From Roseiarcus sp963842835 (lineage in GTDB: Bacteria > Pseudomonadota > Alphaproteobacteria > Rhizobiales > Beijerinckiaceae): a stretch of DNA of 64,000 bases. Positions 1-8,311 of this stretch are shown in pieces; the first letter of the stretch is position 1; the number at the start of each line of letters is the position of its first letter. A model generated the notes under the pieces. That model did no database searches. It worked only from the letters and a program-made list of their open reading frames with translations, and was not told the origin of the DNA. Where the stretch lies: the NCBI GenBank assembly GCA_963842835.1, contig CAWJIB010000010.1, forward strand, positions 62,001 through 126,000, read 5' to 3'. The position numbers and the translations under genes were made by a program.

Positions 1-2
1 CG

Positions 3-1385
3 CGCGCGCTTGCCGCCGAACATCCGGATACGACCGATATCGAGAGCGATCTCGATGTGAGCCTGACCAAGATCGCCGGCGTCCTGACTATGACCCCCGA
101 TTTCGCCGGCGCGCTCGCCAACTATCGCGAAGCGGAAGCGATCGAACGGCGCTTGATCGCCGCCGATCCGAAAGGCGCGCTACGACGCGGTGAATTGTCC
201 GTCGTGCTCGTCAGCATCGGCCATCTTCTGTTGCAACAAGGCGGCGACGACGACGCACTGGCCGCGTTTCGCGAAAGCGCGGCATTGACGAAGGCGCTCG
301 GCGAAGAAGAGCCCGCCAACCCGCTCTGGCCACGCGAGGAATCGGGCGCCCTCGAACGCGCCGGCGACGCGCTGCGCCACAAGGGCGACTCCCAGGGAGC
401 GATCGACGCCTATCGGCAGAGTCTCGCCATCGATCAGCGCCTGCTGCAGGCGAACCCGTCCGTCAGGGCTTTGCGCGCCGACGCCGCGTTCAAGCAGGAG
501 ACGATAGGGGACGCTCTGCGACAGCAAGCCGATCTCGTCGGCGCGCTGGCCGCTTTTCGTACGGCGATGGCGTTGCGCAAGGGACTGGCTGACGAGGCGC
601 CGGACGATCGGCTGGATCGACAAACGCAAATGATCGACAACAACCGAATCGCCAATGCTTTGGCCGCCCAAGGCGACAGCGCGGGCGCGCTCGCGACGTT
701 TCGCGAGAGTTTGCAGATCGCCCGTGCGTTGAACGCGCGCGCAGACGCCGACGCCGACAGTCGCCACGATTTGGCGATTTCGCTCAACGGCGTCGGCTGG
801 ATGCTCACACGAAGCAAAGACCCGGCGGGGGCGGCGCAGGCGTTCGCGGAAGCCCTGCCGCTTGTGCGCGCTTTGGTTCAAGGCGAGCCGTCGCGCGCGC
901 AATATCAACGCGAGCTCTGGCTCGTCGCCACGAACCTCGGCGACGCCAAATTGGCCCCAGACGATCGCGCCGGCGCGCTCGCGGCCTATGAGAGCGGACG
1001 CGACGCCGCGGCCGCGCTTGTCGCGCTCGACAAAGCCGACGCGACTTTCGCCAGCGCCCTGCATACCAGCGTCGACAAGATCGGCTTTGCCGCCAACGCC
1101 ATGCTGATCGCCGGCGAATTCCAAGCCGCGCTCGCCGCGCTTGATTACGCAACGCCGACGGCCCCCGACCAGAACTGGCTCGATCTTGTTCGCGCCGCCT
1201 GTCTGATGCTGCTTGACCGGCCGGACGAAGCGCGCGCGCTCTATCTGAAGCACCGCGGGGAGACCTCGCTCGGCGGCAAGCCTTGGGAGACCGTGGCGAC
1301 AACGGGCTTCGCGCAAATGCGCGCGCGCGGAATCTCCCGTCCGCTGATGAACGAGATCGAAGCGCTGTTCGCCGCGCCGAAATGA
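3..1385 (+). CDS. TPR-repeat protein, 5' end outside window
   Basis: The reading frame is open from the first bases of the window, so this is the C-terminal 460 or so residues of a larger protein; the GTG at 57 is only the first internal start-like codon. The sequence is built of roughly 45-50-residue helical repeats with the pattern GDxxGALAxFRxSLxIxxxL, typical of tetratricopeptide repeats that act as protein-protein scaffolds. In many bacteria such repeat tails follow a TIR, caspase-like or NTPase effector domain, but that part is not visible here, so no specific role is claimed. No membrane segment is seen in the visible part. The HtrA-like gene follows after 31 nt on the same strand and may be co-transcribed. 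Confidence 0.8.
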   Translation, partial: RALAAEHPDTTDIESDLDVSLTKIAGVLTMTPDFAGALANYREAEAIERRLIAADPKGALRRGELSVVLVSIGHLLLQQGGDDDALAAFRESAALTKALGEEEPANPLWPREESGALERAGDALRHKGDSQGAIDAYRQSLAIDQRLLQANPSVRALRADAAFKQETIGDALRQQADLVGALAAFRTAMALRKGLADEAPDDRLDRQTQMIDNNRIANALAAQGDSAGALATFRESLQIARALNARADADADSRHDLAISLNGVGWMLTRSKDPAGAAQAFAEALPLVRALVQGEPSRAQYQRELWLVATNLGDAKLAPDDRAGALAAYESGRDAAAALVALDKADATFASALHTSVDKIGFAANAMLIAGEFQAALAALDYATPTAPDQNWLDLVRAACLMLLDRPDEARALYLKHRGETSLGGKPWETVATTGFAQMRARGISRPLMNEIEALFAAPK

Positions 1386-1416
1386 CCGCCTTGCCGCGGG
1401 GCGCGCGCCCTCCCAT

Positions 1417-2466
1417 ATGCGACGCATGTTCGGCTCCATCCCCTCCCCCGAAATTGTCTACGCAATCGACGGCGACGGCGCCTCGAGCGGCCCCGGCCTG
1501 CCGTCGGCGGCATCCGACGGCGCCGCGCTCGACGCCTATTCGCGCGTCGTCACAGAAGTCGTCGATCGCGTCGGGCCGAGCGTCGTGCGCATCGACCTTC
1601 GCCGCGGGGGCAAAGCAGCGGGCTCGGGCTCGGGCGTCATCATCTCGCCCGACGGCCTCGCTCTGACCAACAGCCACGTCGTGCAAGGCGCCCGCAGCGT
1701 CGCGCTGACGACGCTGGAGGGGCGCGAATTCCAGGCGCGCGTGCTCGGCGACGATCCCGACACCGATCTGGCGCTGCTGCGCGTCGATGAAAACGTTACG
1801 CTGCCGGCGGCGCGGCTCGGCGACAGCGCGCATCTCAAGCGCGGCCAGATCGCCATCGCCATCGGCAATCCCTTAGGGTTCGACGCGACGGTGACGGCGG
1901 GCGTCGTCTCGGCGCTCGGCCGGTCGCTGCAATCGCGCACCGGCCGCATGATCGAGGACGTCGTCCAGACCGACGCGGCGTTGAACCCCGGCAATTCCGG
2001 CGGGCCGCTGGTCTCCTCGGCCGGCGAGGTCATCGGCATCAACACCGCGATCATCATGGGCGCGCAGGGCATCTGCTTTGCGGTCGCCTCCAACACTGCC
2101 CATTTCGTCGCCGGCGAAATTGCGCGTCACGGGCGCGTGCGCCGCGCCTATATCGGCGTCGGCGCCGCGACGACGGCGATCCCGCGCCGCATCGCTGTGC
2201 GCCTGGGGCTCGGCCAGGCGACCGGCGCGCGGCTCATCAGCGTCGACCAGAGCGGCCCCGCCGCGCACGCCGGTCTGCTGTCGGGCGATCTCGTCATCGC
2301 CCTCGACGGCAAGCCGGTGACGAGCGTTGGCGACCTCGTGCGCCAGCTCGACGCCGACAAGATCAACCGCACCGTAAGCGTCGATTTTCTCCGCAGGTCC
2401 GAGCAATTGCGGCTGTGGATAGGTCCGCAGGACCGCGCCCTGGCGGCTTTGCCGCGGGCGAGCTGA
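1417..2466 (+). CDS. S1C-family serine protease with one PDZ domain (HtrA/DegP-like)
   Basis: 349 residues. The trypsin-like catalytic triad is visible: His87 in NSHVV, Asp117 in DTDLALL and Ser194 in GNSGGPL. A single PDZ domain follows at about residues 240-335 (GARLISVDQSGPAAHAGL). HtrA proteases degrade or refold damaged proteins, normally in the periplasm. Oddly, the first 40 residues are hydrophilic and show no signal peptide, so either the start is elsewhere or the enzyme is cytoplasmic; the short, single-PDZ architecture resembles the smaller S1C proteases rather than DegP. It faces the dedA gene tail to tail. Confidence 0.9.
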   Translation: MRRMFGSIPSPEIVYAIDGDGASSGPGLPSAASDGAALDAYSRVVTEVVDRVGPSVVRIDLRRGGKAAGSGSGVIISPDGLALTNSHVVQGARSVALTTLEGREFQARVLGDDPDTDLALLRVDENVTLPAARLGDSAHLKRGQIAIAIGNPLGFDATVTAGVVSALGRSLQSRTGRMIEDVVQTDAALNPGNSGGPLVSSAGEVIGINTAIIMGAQGICFAVASNTAHFVAGEIARHGRVRRAYIGVGAATTAIPRRIAVRLGLGQATGARLISVDQSGPAAHAGLLSGDLVIALDGKPVTSVGDLVRQLDADKINRTVSVDFLRRSEQLRLWIGPQDRALAALPRAS

Positions 2467-2475
2467 GCGCCGCGC

Positions 2476-2508
2476 CTGGGGATAAGCTGGGGAGAAGCTG
2501 GGGATAAG
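2476..2508. repeat. Three tandem 11-bp repeats (CTGGGGATAAG)
   Basis: Three contiguous 11-nt units start at 2476, 2487 and 2498; units 1 and 3 are identical and unit 2 has one change (T to G). On the minus strand each reads CTTATCCCCAG, and TTATCCCCA differs from the DnaA-box core TTATCCACA at one base. The array fills most of the 50-nt gap between two convergent genes and is not translated. Confidence 0.8.
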
Positions 2509-2516
2509 TCGGCGGT

Positions 2517-3164
2517 TCAGTGCCGTTTCGGCGCGACCAGCGGCCCCGGCAGCGCCGCCTCGGCCTCGGCGCGCAGCATCTTTTCGTGATGGGCGATGAA
2601 CCGGCTCGCCGCCACGGCGCCGACGACGGCGGCGATCAGCGCGGCGATTCCGACGGGACGCGCGTAATGCTCGAAGGCCCGCCCGAGGAAATAGCCGCCG
2701 AGGCCGAAGATCGTCGCCCAGACGACTCCGCCGAGCGCGTTGAACAGGAGAAACCGCGGCCAGGACAAATGATTGACGCCGGCAAGAAACGCCGCGAAAG
2801 CCCGCAGAATCGCGACGAAGCGGCCGAAGAACACGATCTTGCCGCCGTGGCGCTGGAACAGATATTGCGCGACCTTGAGCCGCCCCTCGTCCACGCGGAT
2901 GTAGCTTCCGTATCTGTAGACCAAGGGGAAGCCGAATTCGCGCCCGACCCAATAGCCGGCATTGTCGCCGAGGATCGCCGCCGCCGCCGCGCAGGCGATG
3001 ACGAGGCCGATATGGAGATCGCCGCGCCCCGCGAGAACCGCGGCGCTCACCAGCGCCGTTTCGCCCGGCATCGGCACCCCCGCGCTCTCCAGCGCGACTA
3101 AGACGAAGACGGCGAAATACCCGTATTCCGCAACGAAATGATGCAGCTGATGCAGAAACAGCAT
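2517..3164 (-). CDS. DedA-family (SNARE-associated) membrane protein
   Basis: 215 residues, matching the DedA/VTT domain. Diagnostic features are the N-terminal E-S-A-G-V-P-M-P-G-E motif at about residues 26-35, the GDNAGYWVGREFG segment, and the FFGRF...R motif around 112-120, with several hydrophobic segments through to residue 190. DedA proteins sit in the inner membrane; characterised members act in undecaprenyl-phosphate or phospholipid translocation, envelope integrity and antimicrobial resistance. The exact substrate cannot be read from sequence. It is convergent with the HtrA-like gene. Confidence 0.9.
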   Translation of the reverse strand: MLFLHQLHHFVAEYGYFAVFVLVALESAGVPMPGETALVSAAVLAGRGDLHIGLVIACAAAAAILGDNAGYWVGREFGFPLVYRYGSYIRVDEGRLKVAQYLFQRHGGKIVFFGRFVAILRAFAAFLAGVNHLSWPRFLLFNALGGVVWATIFGLGGYFLGRAFEHYARPVGIAALIAAVVGAVAASRFIAHHEKMLRAEAEAALPGPLVAPKRH

Positions 3165-3217
3165 GGGCGGGCCTCAGGGCGCGCGGGGATCGGCGAGGCC
3201 CCTTCTTAACCCGGCCG

Positions 3218-3571
3218 TCACGCGCCGGTAAGCCTGCGCGCGTTGGCGCGCACCGTCCGGCGCGCGGGCCGGATCGCCGCTTCCGCGACATCGGCCAAGC
3301 CGTGCGTGACGTCGCTCGCGTCGCGCACGCCGCCCATGGCCGCCTTGAATAGAAACGACCCCCACGCGACCTGGGCGGCAAAGACCCCTTCGACCGCGAC
3401 GGCCAGCTTCTCCTGCACCATGCGCTGCGCCTCGAGCGCCTTTTCGCCCGAAGAATCGATGCCTGGGGTCAGCAACCCGTGGCTTCGCGCGGCGATCGTC
3501 AAAACCGCGTCGGCGCCCGCGCGCGCCGTCGCCTTGGCCATGCGCAAGCTTCGTCTCGTCAATGCGTGCAT
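3218..3571 (-). CDS. Phasin-like small helical protein
   Basis: 117 residues, mostly amphipathic helix with Ala, Lys and Arg, no signal peptide and no cysteine. The central pattern (EKALEAQRMVQEKLAVAVEG, then WGSF near residue 72) resembles polyhydroxyalkanoate granule-associated phasin-like proteins, but the similarity is by eye only. A clear PF09361 phasin occurs elsewhere in the window (38712-39050). The upstream region carries an inverted repeat and a TTGC-N5-GCAA element. It could equally be an unrelated hypothetical helical protein. Confidence 0.55.
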   Translation of the reverse strand: MHALTRRSLRMAKATARAGADAVLTIAARSHGLLTPGIDSSGEKALEAQRMVQEKLAVAVEGVFAAQVAWGSFLFKAAMGGVRDASDVTHGLADVAEAAIRPARRTVRANARRLTGA

Positions 3572-3638
3572 CGCCTACCTCCGTGAATGCGGAACAGCTC
3601 GCCGGCCAAGAGGGCGCGCAATGTTGCAGTACGCAAAA

Positions 3639-3660
3639 ATCGTGATGCGCTCGTCACGAT
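3639..3660. promoter_or_regulatory. Inverted repeat, possible operator upstream of phasin-like gene
   Basis: ATCGTGA and TCACGAT form a perfect 7-bp inverted repeat with an 8-nt spacer, in the shared 155-nt region between the divergent phasin-like gene and DUF423 gene. A second dyad, TTGC-N5-GCAA, lies just beside it at 3624-3636. The local sequence is richer in A and T than the genes around it, consistent with a promoter. No regulator can be named. Confidence 0.4.
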
Positions 3661-3726
3661 TCTGTTATACGGGAAATTAATATGATTCAGAACGTTTGAC
3701 ATCCGCCCTCGCGCGCGGGCCATAAG

Positions 3727-4134
3727 ATGGCGGCGCATCGACGACGGAGCCCGCAATTGTCCCGACCCGCGCATATCCTCGCCGCCCTCGCCGCCTTGAT
3801 GGGCGCTGGCGGCGTCGCTCTTGCGGCGCTCGCCGCCCATGCCGACGGCGGCGAATTCGCTAAGACGGCGTCGTTTTTCCTCATCTTGCACGCCGCCGCG
3901 CTCGTCGGGCTGAGCGCGCACGCGCGCATCGGCGAGGGTTCGAAGAGCCTCGTGATCGCCGGATTCGCGCTGGCGGGCGGCGCGATCCTGTTCAGCGGCG
4001 ACCTGGCGGCGCGCGCCTTTCTCGGCGGCCGGCTGTTCCCGTTCGCTGCGCCGACCGGCGGCTCGCTGACGATCCTATCCTGGCTCGCGCTGGCGATCGC
4101 GTTCATCTCCGGCGCCGCGCGGGCGCGGGATTAA
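3727..4134 (+). CDS. DUF423-family small membrane protein
   Basis: 135 residues with four hydrophobic segments and the family's GAGGVALAALAAHA pattern near the N-terminus followed by a FLILHAAALVGLSA segment, typical of DUF423 (YgdD-like) inner-membrane proteins of unknown function. The ATG at 3727 gives an extra 10 basic residues; a TTG at 3757 has a better-placed GGAG ribosome site (about 7 nt) and may be the true start. The 3' end overlaps the convergent adenine deaminase gene by 4 nt. Confidence 0.85.
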   Translation: MAAHRRRSPQLSRPAHILAALAALMGAGGVALAALAAHADGGEFAKTASFFLILHAAALVGLSAHARIGEGSKSLVIAGFALAGGAILFSGDLAARAFLGGRLFPFAAPTGGSLTILSWLALAIAFISGAARARD

Positions 4135-5840
4135 TCGCGCACGAATTCGAACCGATCGACGTCGACGAGGCCCTTGTCGGTGATCTTGAGGTGCGGGATC
4201 ACCGGCAGCGGCAGAAAGGCGACTTGCAGGAACGGCTCGGCGAGAACCACGCCGAGGCTCTTGGCCGCCGCGCGCAGCGGGATCAGCGCCTTGTGCACCT
4301 CCTCGAAACTCAGCAGGCTCATCAGCCCGGCGATGGGCAAGGCGAGTTCGGCGACGACCCGCCCGCCTTCGGCGACCACGAATCCGCCTTCGATCTCGAT
4401 AAGGCGATTGACCGCGACCGCCATATCCGCCTCGTCGGCGCCGACGACGGTGATGTTGTGACTGTCGTGACCGACCGAGGAGGCGATGGCGCCGCGCTTC
4501 ATGCCGAAGCCGTGCACGAAGGCGGTGGCGATATTGTCGTTGACGCCGTGGCGCGCGACGACAGCGACCTTGACGAAGTCCTGGTCGAGATCGACGCCGC
4601 GCAGGCCATTGGCGAAGGGCAGGATCGCCGGCACGCGCTCGGTGATGATCTTGCCCGGCACGACGCCGATCGCCTGGGTCGAGGGCCCCTGCCCGCGCGC
4701 GGCAAAATCGCCCGCCGAGACGCGCCGCGCCTTGACGCTGTGGCGTCCGACCGGCGCGACGGCGCCGCGGGCGGCGAACAGTTCGTCGCCGACGATCCGC
4801 CCGGCCGTCACGACGCGCGACACCGCGCAGGATTCGAGATCGTCGAGCACCACGAGATCGGCGCGCCAGCCCGGCGCGACGAGGCCGCGATCGGCGAGGC
4901 CGAAAATGCGCGCGGCCGAAATGCTGGCGGCGCGATAGGCGGCGAGCGGCGGCGCGCCGAGCGCAATCGCGGTGCGGATGATGAAGTCGAGATGGCCCTC
5001 CTCGGCGATGTCCAGCGGATTGCGGTCGTCGGTGCAGAAGGCGATGAACGGCGAATGGCGCTCGGTGATGATGGGCGCCAGCGCGTGCAGGTCCTTGGAG
5101 ACGGAGCCCTCGCGCACCAGAATCTGCATGCCCTTGGCGAGCTTCTCCAGCGCCTCCGGCACGTTGGTCACCTCGTGATCGGTGCGAATTCCCGCGCTCA
5201 AATAGCCGTTGAGATCGAGGCCGCTCAGCAGCGGCGAATGGCCGTCGATCGGCCGGCCCTGGAACGCCGCGAGCTTGGCCAGGCACGCCGGATCGCGCGC
5301 GAGAACGCCGGGGAAATTCATGAATTCGGCGAGGCCCAGCACCTTGGGATGGCGCGCCAGCGGCAGGAGATCGTCGACCTCCAGCCGCGCGCCCGAGGTC
5401 TCGAGATGCGTCGCCGGGACGCAGCTCGAAAGCTGCACGCGCAGGTCCATCGCGGTCGCCATCGACGCGTCGAGAAAATAGCGCAGACCGGCGACGCCCA
5501 GCACATTGGCGATTTCGTGCGGATCGCAGATCGCCGTGGTGACGCCATGCGCGAGCACGCATCGGTCGAACTCGAGCGGCGTGATCAACGAGGATTCGAC
5601 ATGCAGATGCGTGTCGATGAAGCCGGGAACGACGATCTTGCCGCTAACGTCGATCTCGACCGCGCCGCGATAGTCGCCCTGCGTTCCCACGATGCGGTCG
5701 TTGGCGATGGCGACGTCGCTCTTGGTCAGTTCGCCCGTGACGAGATCGAAGACGCGCCCGCCCTTGAGCACGAGATCGGCGCGCGCGAGGCCGCGCCCCT
5801 GCTCGACGGCGCGCGCGAGATAGGCCACCGCGTCGCTCAT
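4131..5840 (-). CDS. ade: Adenine deaminase
   Basis: 569 residues, full length for the bacterial Ade family of the amidohydrolase superfamily. It hydrolyses adenine to hypoxanthine and ammonia in purine salvage. Metal-site motifs are visible: PGFIDTHLHVESS near residue 72, ICDPHEIANV near 105, GHSPLL near 200, and CTDDR near 267. The C-terminal domain contains the family's SSVGHDSHN sequence. Two other purine-related loci in the window, a nucleoside hydrolase and a BMP-type nucleoside importer, fit a salvage role. Confidence 0.93.
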   Translation of the reverse strand: MSDAVAYLARAVEQGRGLARADLVLKGGRVFDLVTGELTKSDVAIANDRIVGTQGDYRGAVEIDVSGKIVVPGFIDTHLHVESSLITPLEFDRCVLAHGVTTAICDPHEIANVLGVAGLRYFLDASMATAMDLRVQLSSCVPATHLETSGARLEVDDLLPLARHPKVLGLAEFMNFPGVLARDPACLAKLAAFQGRPIDGHSPLLSGLDLNGYLSAGIRTDHEVTNVPEALEKLAKGMQILVREGSVSKDLHALAPIITERHSPFIAFCTDDRNPLDIAEEGHLDFIIRTAIALGAPPLAAYRAASISAARIFGLADRGLVAPGWRADLVVLDDLESCAVSRVVTAGRIVGDELFAARGAVAPVGRHSVKARRVSAGDFAARGQGPSTQAIGVVPGKIITERVPAILPFANGLRGVDLDQDFVKVAVVARHGVNDNIATAFVHGFGMKRGAIASSVGHDSHNITVVGADEADMAVAVNRLIEIEGGFVVAEGGRVVAELALPIAGLMSLLSFEEVHKALIPLRAAAKSLGVVLAEPFLQVAFLPLPVIPHLKITDKGLVDVDRFEFVRD

Positions 5841-5949
5841 CGCGCGCGCTCTTGGGCGAAGGAAACGGCGAGTTGGCGCATGATAGGCCTCCGGAAGGTG
5901 TGGGCGCGGCGCCGGCCAATGTTTCAGGCTTGCCCGGCTTTCTCAAGCC

Positions 5950-6480
5950 TTATGCGCGCACGGCCCGGTAGGTCGGACCCTTCGGGCCGAACGCCGCCTC
6001 GACGCGAAAATTGTCCTGCGCGCTCATTTTGCCGAGCGGCACGGATTCTTCCGGCATGATCAGCGTCGCGACGTCGCCGACGAACACGATGACGTGGCGA
6101 TTCTGCTCGATGAGACGCTTCGCCATGCGGCGCAAGTCGTCGTAATAGGGCGCTTTTCGCCAGGCTTGCGGCGAGCCGGGATCGACCTGCGCGTAGAGGA
6201 AGCCGTTGCCGGGAAAGATCGACAGCACGATCCGCGACCGATCCGGCTTCCACGCGGCGGGCACGTTGGCGTCGGTCATCCAAAGGCAGAAGAACTGGCG
6301 GCAATGCTGCGGCCTGGTCGCGTGAATTGAGCAGCCGACGCCGGGTTCGCAGTGCCGGCACCAGACGCCCGCCGGTTTGTCGACCGCGGGCACGTGGTAC
6401 ACTTTGCAGCACAAAGCGCAGGTTCCGCATTCGCGGGCCGCGCCGCCGGCGGGCTGGGATCGGGTCTGGAGCATCGGCAT
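5950..6480 (-). CDS. YkgJ-like CxxCxxCC zinc/iron-cluster protein
   Basis: About 177 residues if started at the ATG at 6480; a second in-frame ATG lies at 6474. The open frame continues upstream to 6801 but that part overlaps moaC and has no coding character. The N-terminal half carries ECGTCALCC, CRHC, GCSIHATRPQHCRQFFC, the cysteine pattern of the YkgJ/CxxCxxCC family (PF03692), whose members are thought to bind Zn or an Fe-S cluster. The rest is an uncharacterised globular domain. The start lies 85 nt from the divergent moaC start. Biochemical role is unknown. Confidence 0.82.
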   Translation of the reverse strand: MPMLQTRSQPAGGAARECGTCALCCKVYHVPAVDKPAGVWCRHCEPGVGCSIHATRPQHCRQFFCLWMTDANVPAAWKPDRSRIVLSIFPGNGFLYAQVDPGSPQAWRKAPYYDDLRRMAKRLIEQNRHVIVFVGDVATLIMPEESVPLGKMSAQDNFRVEAAFGPKGPTYRAVRA

Positions 6481-6565
6481 CGAATTATCCGACACTGGAG
6501 CGCGAGGCAACAGACGGGCGGAACGACGCCATTGCCAGCGGCGGCGAATCTTGGTTGATACGGGC

Positions 6566-7054
6566 ATGACCGCGCTCACCCATATCGGCGCCTCGGGCGA
6601 GGCGCGCATGGTCGACGTTTCCGACAAGGAAGCAACGACCCGCGTCGCGATCGCCGAGGGGCGCGTCGCCATGCAGGCCGCTACCCTGGCGCTGATCCTC
6701 TCCGGCGACGCCAAGAAGGGCGACGTGCTCGGCGCCGCGCGGATCGCCGGGATCATGGCGGCCAAGCGGACGCACGAGCTGATCCCGCTCTGCCACCCCA
6801 TCGCCCTGACCCAGGTCGTCCTCGACCTGACGCCCGACGAGGCGCTGCCCGGCGTGATCGTGCGCGCCGAGGCCAGGACGCACGGCCAGACCGGCGTCGA
6901 AATGGAGGCTCTGACCGCGGTCGCGGTCGCGTGCCTGACGATTTACGACATGGCCAAGGCCGTCGATCGCGGCATGCGCATCGAAGGCCTGCGCCTGATC
7001 GAGAAGCGCGGCGGCAAGTCGGGGCTTTGGCGCGCTCCCGAGGCCGCGCGATGA
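6566..7054 (+). CDS. moaC: Cyclic pyranopterin monophosphate synthase MoaC
   Basis: 162 residues. MoaC converts the MoaA product 3',8-cH2GTP to cyclic pyranopterin monophosphate in molybdenum cofactor synthesis. Family motifs are clear: MVDVSDKEATTR at residue 15, KKGDVLGAARIAGIMAAK, ELIPLCHPI, and THGQTGVEMEALTAV. The start at 6566 is chosen because it gives the usual length and begins the conserved region; the open frame runs further upstream without coding signal. The stop overlaps the moeA start (ATGA), so the two genes are translationally coupled. Confidence 0.96.
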   Translation: MTALTHIGASGEARMVDVSDKEATTRVAIAEGRVAMQAATLALILSGDAKKGDVLGAARIAGIMAAKRTHELIPLCHPIALTQVVLDLTPDEALPGVIVRAEARTHGQTGVEMEALTAVAVACLTIYDMAKAVDRGMRIEGLRLIEKRGGKSGLWRAPEAAR

Positions 7055-8286
7055 CGGGCGGCGGCTTGATTTCCGTCGAGGAGGCGCTGGCGCGGGTGCT
7101 TGCATCGGCTCGCGAGCCTTTGGGCGAGGAAAGCGTCGCGCTCGGCGACGCGTTGGGGCGCACGCTCGCGCGCGAAGTGCGCGCGTTGCGCGCCCAGCCG
7201 CCCTTCGCCAATTCGGCGATGGACGGTTACGCCGTGCGCGCGGCTGACGCGGCGCGAGCGCCGGCGCGGCTCGAGGTGATCGGCGAGTCCGCGGCGGGGC
7301 ACGCCTTTGGCGGTCGCGTCGCCAGCGGCGAGGCCGTGCGGATTTTCACCGGCGCGCCGATGCCGGAGGGCGCGGACGCCGTCGTCGTGCAGGAGGAGGC
7401 GCGGCGCGAGGGCGCCTCGGTCACGCTGACGGCGAGCGTATCGCCCGGCGAAAACGTGCGCACGCCGGGATTCGATTTCGAGGAAGGCGAATTGGCGCTC
7501 GCCGCCGGCCGGCGCCTTACGCCGCGCGACGTCGCGCTCGCCGCCGCGGCCGATCACCCTACGCTCGTCGTGCGCCGGCGCCCGCGCGTGGCCATCCTCG
7601 CCACCGGCGACGAACTGGTCGCGCCGGGGGCGGCGCGCGGCCCTGCTCAGATCGTCGCCTCCAATAATTTCGCCGTCGCCGGCATCGTCGTCGCGGCGGG
7701 CGGCGAGCCGATCGACCTCGGCATCGCCGTCGACGACGCAAACGCGCTGGCGCTGAGCCTCGCGGCGGCGCGCGAGGCTAAGGCCGACGTGCTGGTCACG
7801 CTCGGCGGCGCCTCGGTCGGCGATTACGATCTCGTGCAGAGGGCGCTCGTCGAGGCCGGCATGGAGCTCGGCTTCTGGCGCATCGCCATGCGGCCGGGCA
7901 AACCGCTGATTCACGGCCGGCTCGGCGCGACGAGCGTGCTCGGCCTGCCCGGCAATCCCACGTCTTCGACGGTCTGCGCGATTCTGTTCCTCAGGCCGTT
8001 GCTGCGCGCGCTGGTCGGCGACGCCGAGGCCGGCGCCGACCCCAGCGAACCCGCGCGCCTCGCCGTCGGGCTGCCCGCCAACGGCGCCCGCCAGGATTAC
8101 ATGCGCGCGACCCTCGCGCGCGACGGCGACGGCGCGTTTGTCGCCAGCCCCGTCGAATCGCAGGATTCCTCGCTCGTCAAGGCGCTCGCGCGCGCCGAGG
8201 CGCTGATCGTGCGCGCGCCCCACGCGCCGCCCGCCGGGCCAGGCCAGGCCTGCCGCATCATCCGCTTCGCGGCGCTCGGGGCGTAG
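7051..8286 (+). CDS. moeA: Molybdopterin molybdenumtransferase MoeA
   Basis: 411 residues, usual length. MoeA inserts molybdate into adenylated molybdopterin, the last step of Mo-cofactor assembly. Visible hallmarks are FANSAMDGYAVR near residue 52, EGADAVVVQEE near 108, the MoCF-type core ATGDEL near 188, GGASVGDYD near 252, RPGKPL near 280 and GLPGNPTSS near 297. It starts inside the moaC stop codon (ATGA), the only Mo-cofactor partner present in the window. Confidence 0.96.
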   Translation: MTGGGLISVEEALARVLASAREPLGEESVALGDALGRTLAREVRALRAQPPFANSAMDGYAVRAADAARAPARLEVIGESAAGHAFGGRVASGEAVRIFTGAPMPEGADAVVVQEEARREGASVTLTASVSPGENVRTPGFDFEEGELALAAGRRLTPRDVALAAAADHPTLVVRRRPRVAILATGDELVAPGAARGPAQIVASNNFAVAGIVVAAGGEPIDLGIAVDDANALALSLAAAREAKADVLVTLGGASVGDYDLVQRALVEAGMELGFWRIAMRPGKPLIHGRLGATSVLGLPGNPTSSTVCAILFLRPLLRALVGDAEAGADPSEPARLAVGLPANGARQDYMRATLARDGDGAFVASPVESQDSSLVKALARAEALIVRAPHAPPAGPGQACRIIRFAALGA

Positions 8287-8311
8287 AGAACGAGGGCGAG
8301 CGGCGCCCGCC

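Noticed and set aside
4191..6059. 622-residue plus-strand frame opposite adenine deaminase
   Set aside because: It is a mirror of the ade gene; composition is Arg/Asp/His-rich and it has no domain. High GC removes stop codons from the antisense frame.
5950..6801. 283-residue version of the CxxCxxCC protein
   Set aside because: The first 107 residues overlap moaC in antisense and have no coding character; the conserved part starts at about 6480.
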